DNA from: Patescibacteria group bacterium
GTDB taxonomy: Bacteria > Patescibacteria > Paceibacteria > UBA6257 > 2-01-FULL-56-20
NCBI GenBank assembly: GCA_023484365.1
Contig: JAMDBA010000064.1
Coordinates: forward strand, 1-6,608
Length of the DNA stretch: 6,608 nt
Direction of reading: 5' to 3'
Below the pieces are notes generated by a model. It saw nothing but the letters and a program-made list of their open reading frames with translations. It was not told the origin of the DNA and did not search any database. The first letter of the stretch is position 1. Every line of letters starts with the position of its first letter. The position numbers and the translations under genes are program-made. Positions 4,495-6,608 of the stretch are shown here, in pieces.

Positions 4495-4631
4495 CTTACC
4501 TTTTAAGCATATGTCCAATGATGCCGACATGTTAAAATTAATTAAAAAAAAATTTATATCAGCCTCATTAAAGAGGCGATCTATAAGATGCAGAAATAAA
4601 GATTTTTCCTTATTAATGCTCAAAAGGTAAG
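4495..4631 (+). promoter_or_regulatory. Inverted repeat masking the glycosyltransferase ribosome binding site
   Basis: CTTACCTTTTAAGCAT (4495-4510) and ATGCTCAAAAGGTAAG (4616-4631) pair at 15 of 16 positions. The second arm contains the AAAAGG ribosome binding site (4622-4627), seven bases from the ATG at 4634. The 105-base interval contains a smaller hairpin (GCCTC at 4562-4566 with GAGGC at 4573-4577) and a possible extended -10, TGTTAAAAT (4530-4538). RNA made by read-through from the DoxX gene would include both arms and could hide the site. RNA starting at the internal promoter (about 4545) would lack the first arm and leave it free. The pairing is seen; the regulation is inferred. Confidence 0.5.
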
Positions 4632-4633
4632 TA

Positions 4634-6139
4634 ATGAAACGCTTTTATGAAATTTTACCGGCCGCGCTTTCCTGGCTAACTATAATTTTAATAGTTGTCG
4701 TTTCGTGGCAACTCCCTTTTTGGGCGGCTATTTTTATAATTCTTTTTGATATTTATTGGCTTTTAAAAACGCTTTATCTCTCGCTTCATCTGCGCGCCGC
4801 CTTTTCTAGCATGCGCGAAGTCGTAAAAATAAATTGGAAAAAAAGATTAGCAGAATTGGAAAATAATTCCAAAATTCCTTTTTCTCCCGATCAAATTTAT
4901 CAATTAATAATTCTGCCTACCTACAGCGAACCTTACGAAATAATCCGAGAAACATTTGAAAGCTTAAAAAACGCTAATTATCAGAAAGAAAAGCTAATCG
5001 CCGTTTTAGCGCTTGAAGGACGCGCCGGAAACCAAGCTTTGGAAATCGGTAAAAAAATAGAATCGGAATATTCAAAATATTTTTATAAATTTTTAATTAC
5101 CGTTCATCCTCAAAACTTGCCGGGAGAAATTCCGGGTAAAGGTTCAAATGAAACTTGGGCGCTTAAGGAAGCCAAAAAACAAATTATAGATCCGCTTAAA
5201 ATTGATTACGACAAAATTTTGGTTTCGGTTTTTGATATTGATACTCATATTTACCCCGATTATTTCAATCGCCTGGACTATGTTTTTCTAACAACCGAAA
5301 ACCGCTGGAGATTTATTTATCAACCCATCCCACTTTTTATTAACAATGTTTTTCAGGCGCCAGCTTTAGCCAGAGTCGTATCTTTTTCTTCAACCTTTTG
5401 GCAAATGATGCAGCAAGCGCGACCGGAACGGCTGACAACTTTTTCTTCGCAATCAATCCCTTTTACAATTTTAATGGATGTCGGCTACTGGAAAACCGAC
5501 GCCGTTTCCGAAGATTCAATGATTTTCTGGCAAGGATATCTTCATTATCACGGCAAGTTCGGCGTCGCCCCGCTTTATTATCCTCTTTCAATGGACGCTA
5601 ATACCGCCCCGACTTTTTGGAAATCAATGAAAAATCTTTACAAGCAGCAAAGACGATGGGGTTGGGGCGTTGAAAATATTCCTTATGTTTTGATCGGATT
5701 TTCCAAAGATCCACTAATCCCTCTCCGGAAAAAATTTTATTGGACATTTAACCTTCTTGAAGGTTTTCATTCCTGGGCCACTAACGCTTTAATTATTTTC
5801 GCCCTTGGATGGCTGCCGGTTCTAATCGGAGGCAGCGCTTTTAATCATACTTTGTTATCTTATAGCCTGCCGACAATCACCCGCTGGCTGATGACCTTAT
5901 CCATGATAGGCATTATCAGTTCGGCTATAATAAATTTAACTCTTCTTCCGCCTAAACCGTCCTGGTTCCGTTGGTATCATTACTTTTTATATTTCTTCCA
6001 GTGGTTTTTGATGCCAATAACCTTAATAATTTTTGGATCATTCCCCGGCCTCGAGTCGCAAACCCGGCTCGCTTTGGGAGGAAAATTCCGGCTGGGATTT
6101 TGGGTCACTCCTAAAATGAGAAAGACAAATAATGGATAA
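4634..6139 (+). CDS. GT2-family membrane glycosyltransferase (cellulose-synthase-like)
   Basis: 501 residues with an integral-membrane GT2 layout. Two N-terminal membrane segments lie at about 8-24 and 29-50. The GT-A catalytic domain covers about 88-345, beginning with LIILPTYSEP (nucleotide-sugar binding strand). The metal-binding DxD is DID (201-203), the catalytic-base region is SEDSMIF (292-298) and the acceptor-side motif is QQRRW (338-342), matching the D,DxD,D,QxxRW signature of processive GT2 enzymes. At least three C-terminal membrane segments follow, near 382-400, 416-437 and 447-470. A polymer or lipid-linked glycan made at the cytoplasmic face and passed across the membrane is likely; sugar and product are unknown. 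No PilZ domain is present. The start is fixed by AAAAGG seven bases upstream. The + ORF at 5398-5601 is a shadow. Confidence 0.9.
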   Translation: MKRFYEILPAALSWLTIILIVVVSWQLPFWAAIFIILFDIYWLLKTLYLSLHLRAAFSSMREVVKINWKKRLAELENNSKIPFSPDQIYQLIILPTYSEPYEIIRETFESLKNANYQKEKLIAVLALEGRAGNQALEIGKKIESEYSKYFYKFLITVHPQNLPGEIPGKGSNETWALKEAKKQIIDPLKIDYDKILVSVFDIDTHIYPDYFNRLDYVFLTTENRWRFIYQPIPLFINNVFQAPALARVVSFSSTFWQMMQQARPERLTTFSSQSIPFTILMDVGYWKTDAVSEDSMIFWQGYLHYHGKFGVAPLYYPLSMDANTAPTFWKSMKNLYKQQRRWGWGVENIPYVLIGFSKDPLIPLRKKFYWTFNLLEGFHSWATNALIIFALGWLPVLIGGSAFNHTLLSYSLPTITRWLMTLSMIGIISSAIINLTLLPPKPSWFRWYHYFLYFFQWFLMPITLIIFGSFPGLESQTRLALGGKFRLGFWVTPKMRKTNNG

Positions 6140-6148
6140 AAATAAATC

Positions 6149-6180
6149 CTAATTCGCGCTTTTGAATTAGAGCCTGATTT
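6149..6180 (+). terminator. Weak candidate terminator after the glycosyltransferase
   Basis: A 7-bp AT-rich stem, CTAATTC (6149-6155) with GAATTAG (6164-6170) and an eight-base loop, begins nine bases after the stop and is followed seven bases later by five T (6178-6182). The stem is weak and separated from the T-tract. The overlapping inverted repeat at 6170-6235 may do this job instead. Confidence 0.3.
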
Positions 6181-6235
6181 TTAAGGAATTTATTGGTTAT
6201 GGATCGTTCGTAATTTGCCGCGCAAATCAGGGCTC
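6170..6235. repeat. Inverted repeat between convergent glycosyltransferase and tRNA
   Basis: GAGCCTGATTT (6170-6180) pairs with AAATCAGGGCTC (6224-6235) except for one bulged base. Inside the right arm an alternative hairpin, ATTTGC-CGC-GCAAAT (6213-6227), competes. The hairpin and the following GGCTCCGCCG look like a shortened form of the repeat core, so this may be a degraded fourth element. It might block read-through between the two convergent units. Confidence 0.45.
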
Positions 6236-6446
6236 CGCCGTTCGATTCCCAAAAACAATAAGGTCTGAGCGGGTAGGGGGAGTCGCCTCCGCCAAAGGCG
6301 GACCCTCCTACAGAGGGCGCGACTAAATTTTTTACCGTCGCAAAAAATTTGTCTGGGCACCGGCTCGCAGATTTTTTCTGCTGAAAAAATCTACTCCGCC
6401 GTTCGATTCCCAAAAACAATAAGGTCTGAGCGGGTAGGGGGAATCG
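6233..6446 (-). repeat. tRNA-associated repeat element, copy 3 (next to tRNA-Gly UCC), with tandem flank duplication
   Basis: Core at 6318-6403; stem-loops at 6326-6349 (one end-of-stem pair lost by a G-to-A change) and 6369-6392 (perfect 10 bp). The 32-bp double-palindrome module is at 6286-6317. A 53-bp direct repeat with one mismatch brackets the unit (6233-6285 and 6394-6446, period 161). Each arm runs from the inverted T-arm GTTCGATTCCC, through the trailer AAAAACAATAAGGTCTGA, to the tRNA 3' end GCGGGTAGGGGG and breaks off in the T-loop. The right arm is inside the real tRNA; the left arm is a tRNA 3' fragment. A minus-strand ORF running through this region (6485-6111) merely translates the tRNA and the repeat and is not a gene. 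Confidence 0.88.
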
Positions 6447-6499
6447 AACCCCCGGCGCCAGTTTGGAAAACTGGGGTATTACCACTATACGATACCCGC
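6429..6499 (-). tRNA. tRNA-Gly(UCC)
   Basis: Minus-strand cloverleaf: acceptor GCGGGTA/TACCCGC, D-arm GTATAGTGGTAATAC, anticodon stem CCAGT/ACTGG with loop TTTCCAA (anticodon UCC, reading GGA and GGG), variable loop CGCC, perfect T-arm GGGGG-TTCGATT-CCCCC and discriminator U. CCA is not encoded. Together with tRNA-Gly(GCC) in the same window it can read all four glycine codons. Confidence 0.96.
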
Positions 6500-6500
6500 A

Positions 6501-6520
6501 TATATATGCGCATATTTATA
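6501..6520 (-). promoter_or_regulatory. AT-rich palindromic promoter region of tRNA-Gly(UCC)
   Basis: The bases before the tRNA are alternating A/T around a GCGC centre (ATATATGCGCATAT, a near-perfect palindrome). On the minus strand TATAAA at 6515-6520 could serve as -10, giving a leader of about 8-10 bases. No -35 is evident. The call is weak. Confidence 0.28.
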
Positions 6521-6545
6521 TCTCAAATTAACATCGCGCGATAAC

Positions 6546-6608
6546 CTAAAAAATTTTACCCAATCTTGGAATTTTTCGGATGACGGCGACGGCCTGGTTC
6601 CTCATTTC
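6546..6608 (-). CDS. Possible C-terminal end of an unknown gene
   Basis: On the minus strand a frame open from the window edge encodes EMRNQAVAVIRKIPRLGKIF and ends in TAG at 6546-6548. Its composition and codon use suit a protein tail. Only 20 codons are visible, so neither coding status nor family can be settled. It would end 46 bases upstream of tRNA-Gly(UCC) on the same strand. A plus-strand ATG at 6580 also stays open to the edge but lacks a ribosome binding site. Confidence 0.35.
   Translation of the reverse strand, partial: EMRNQAVAVIRKIPRLGKIF

Noticed and set aside
4511..4615. Known riboswitch class upstream of the glycosyltransferase
   Set aside because: I could not match the interval to any riboswitch consensus; only the flanking inverted repeat and one small hairpin are supported.
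5398..5601. 67-codon plus-strand ORF inside the glycosyltransferase gene
   Set aside because: It is in another frame of a gene with an intact GT2 signature and has no ribosome binding site.
1011..6446. CRISPR array interpretation of the repeats
   Set aside because: The three cores are 2.5-2.8 kb apart, 86 bp long and tied to tRNA genes; there are no short regular spacers and no cas genes.
6111..6485. 124-codon minus-strand ORF
   Set aside because: Its start lies inside tRNA-Gly(UCC), and it then reads through repeat copy 3 and the end of the glycosyltransferase gene. It is a translation of non-coding DNA.

Overview
The window looks like a piece of a small, AT-rich genome of the Candidate Phyla Radiation (Patescibacteria), most like Parcubacteria. 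This is inference. It rests on mostly unrecognised short proteins, four scattered tRNA genes that do not encode CCA, several starts sitting right behind a -10-like hexamer, GC-rich palindromes between genes, and the standard genetic code (TAA and TAG stops, tryptophan as TGG). No ribosomal RNA, CRISPR array, transposase or integrase gene is visible.

Layout. Positions 2-238 (+) hold the end of a protein that may be an ATP-cone regulator. It converges, with three bases between stops, on a phosphoribosyltransferase-like gene (991-242, -). Next come a tRNA-associated repeat, tRNA-Gly(GCC) (-) and a small membrane-anchored Pro/Thr/Ser-rich protein (1572-1279, -). A divergent AT-rich promoter region at 1573-1620 separates that gene from a charged cytosolic protein (1621-2004, +). 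The charged protein converges on a HIT-family gene (2462-2046, -) through a shared terminator. Upstream on the minus strand are tRNA-Arg(GCG), a two-TM protein (3097-2627), a strong terminator and a 69-residue hydrophobic protein (3415-3206). A second tRNA-associated repeat and tRNA-Glu(UUC) follow. A spacer with a large palindrome leads to two plus-strand membrane genes: a DoxX-family protein (4048-4464) and a GT2 membrane glycosyltransferase (4634-6139). The window closes with a third, partly tandem-duplicated tRNA-associated repeat, tRNA-Gly(UCC) (-) and possibly the last 20 codons of another minus-strand gene.

The most unusual content is the repeat family. An 86-bp core, ungapped and differing at only 3-5 positions between copies, lies just downstream of three of the four tRNA genes, always in the same orientation. 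Each copy is bounded on its far side by a duplicate of the neighbouring tRNA's 3' end, cut in the T-loop. On its near side each copy carries an inverted copy of that same tRNA's T-arm. These borders differ between copies and track the adjacent tRNA. The elements could be minimal tRNA-targeting mobile elements, or tRNA-trailer RNA structures able to compete with T-arm folding. A second candidate regulatory structure is a 16-bp inverted repeat (15/16) that covers the ribosome binding site of the glycosyltransferase.
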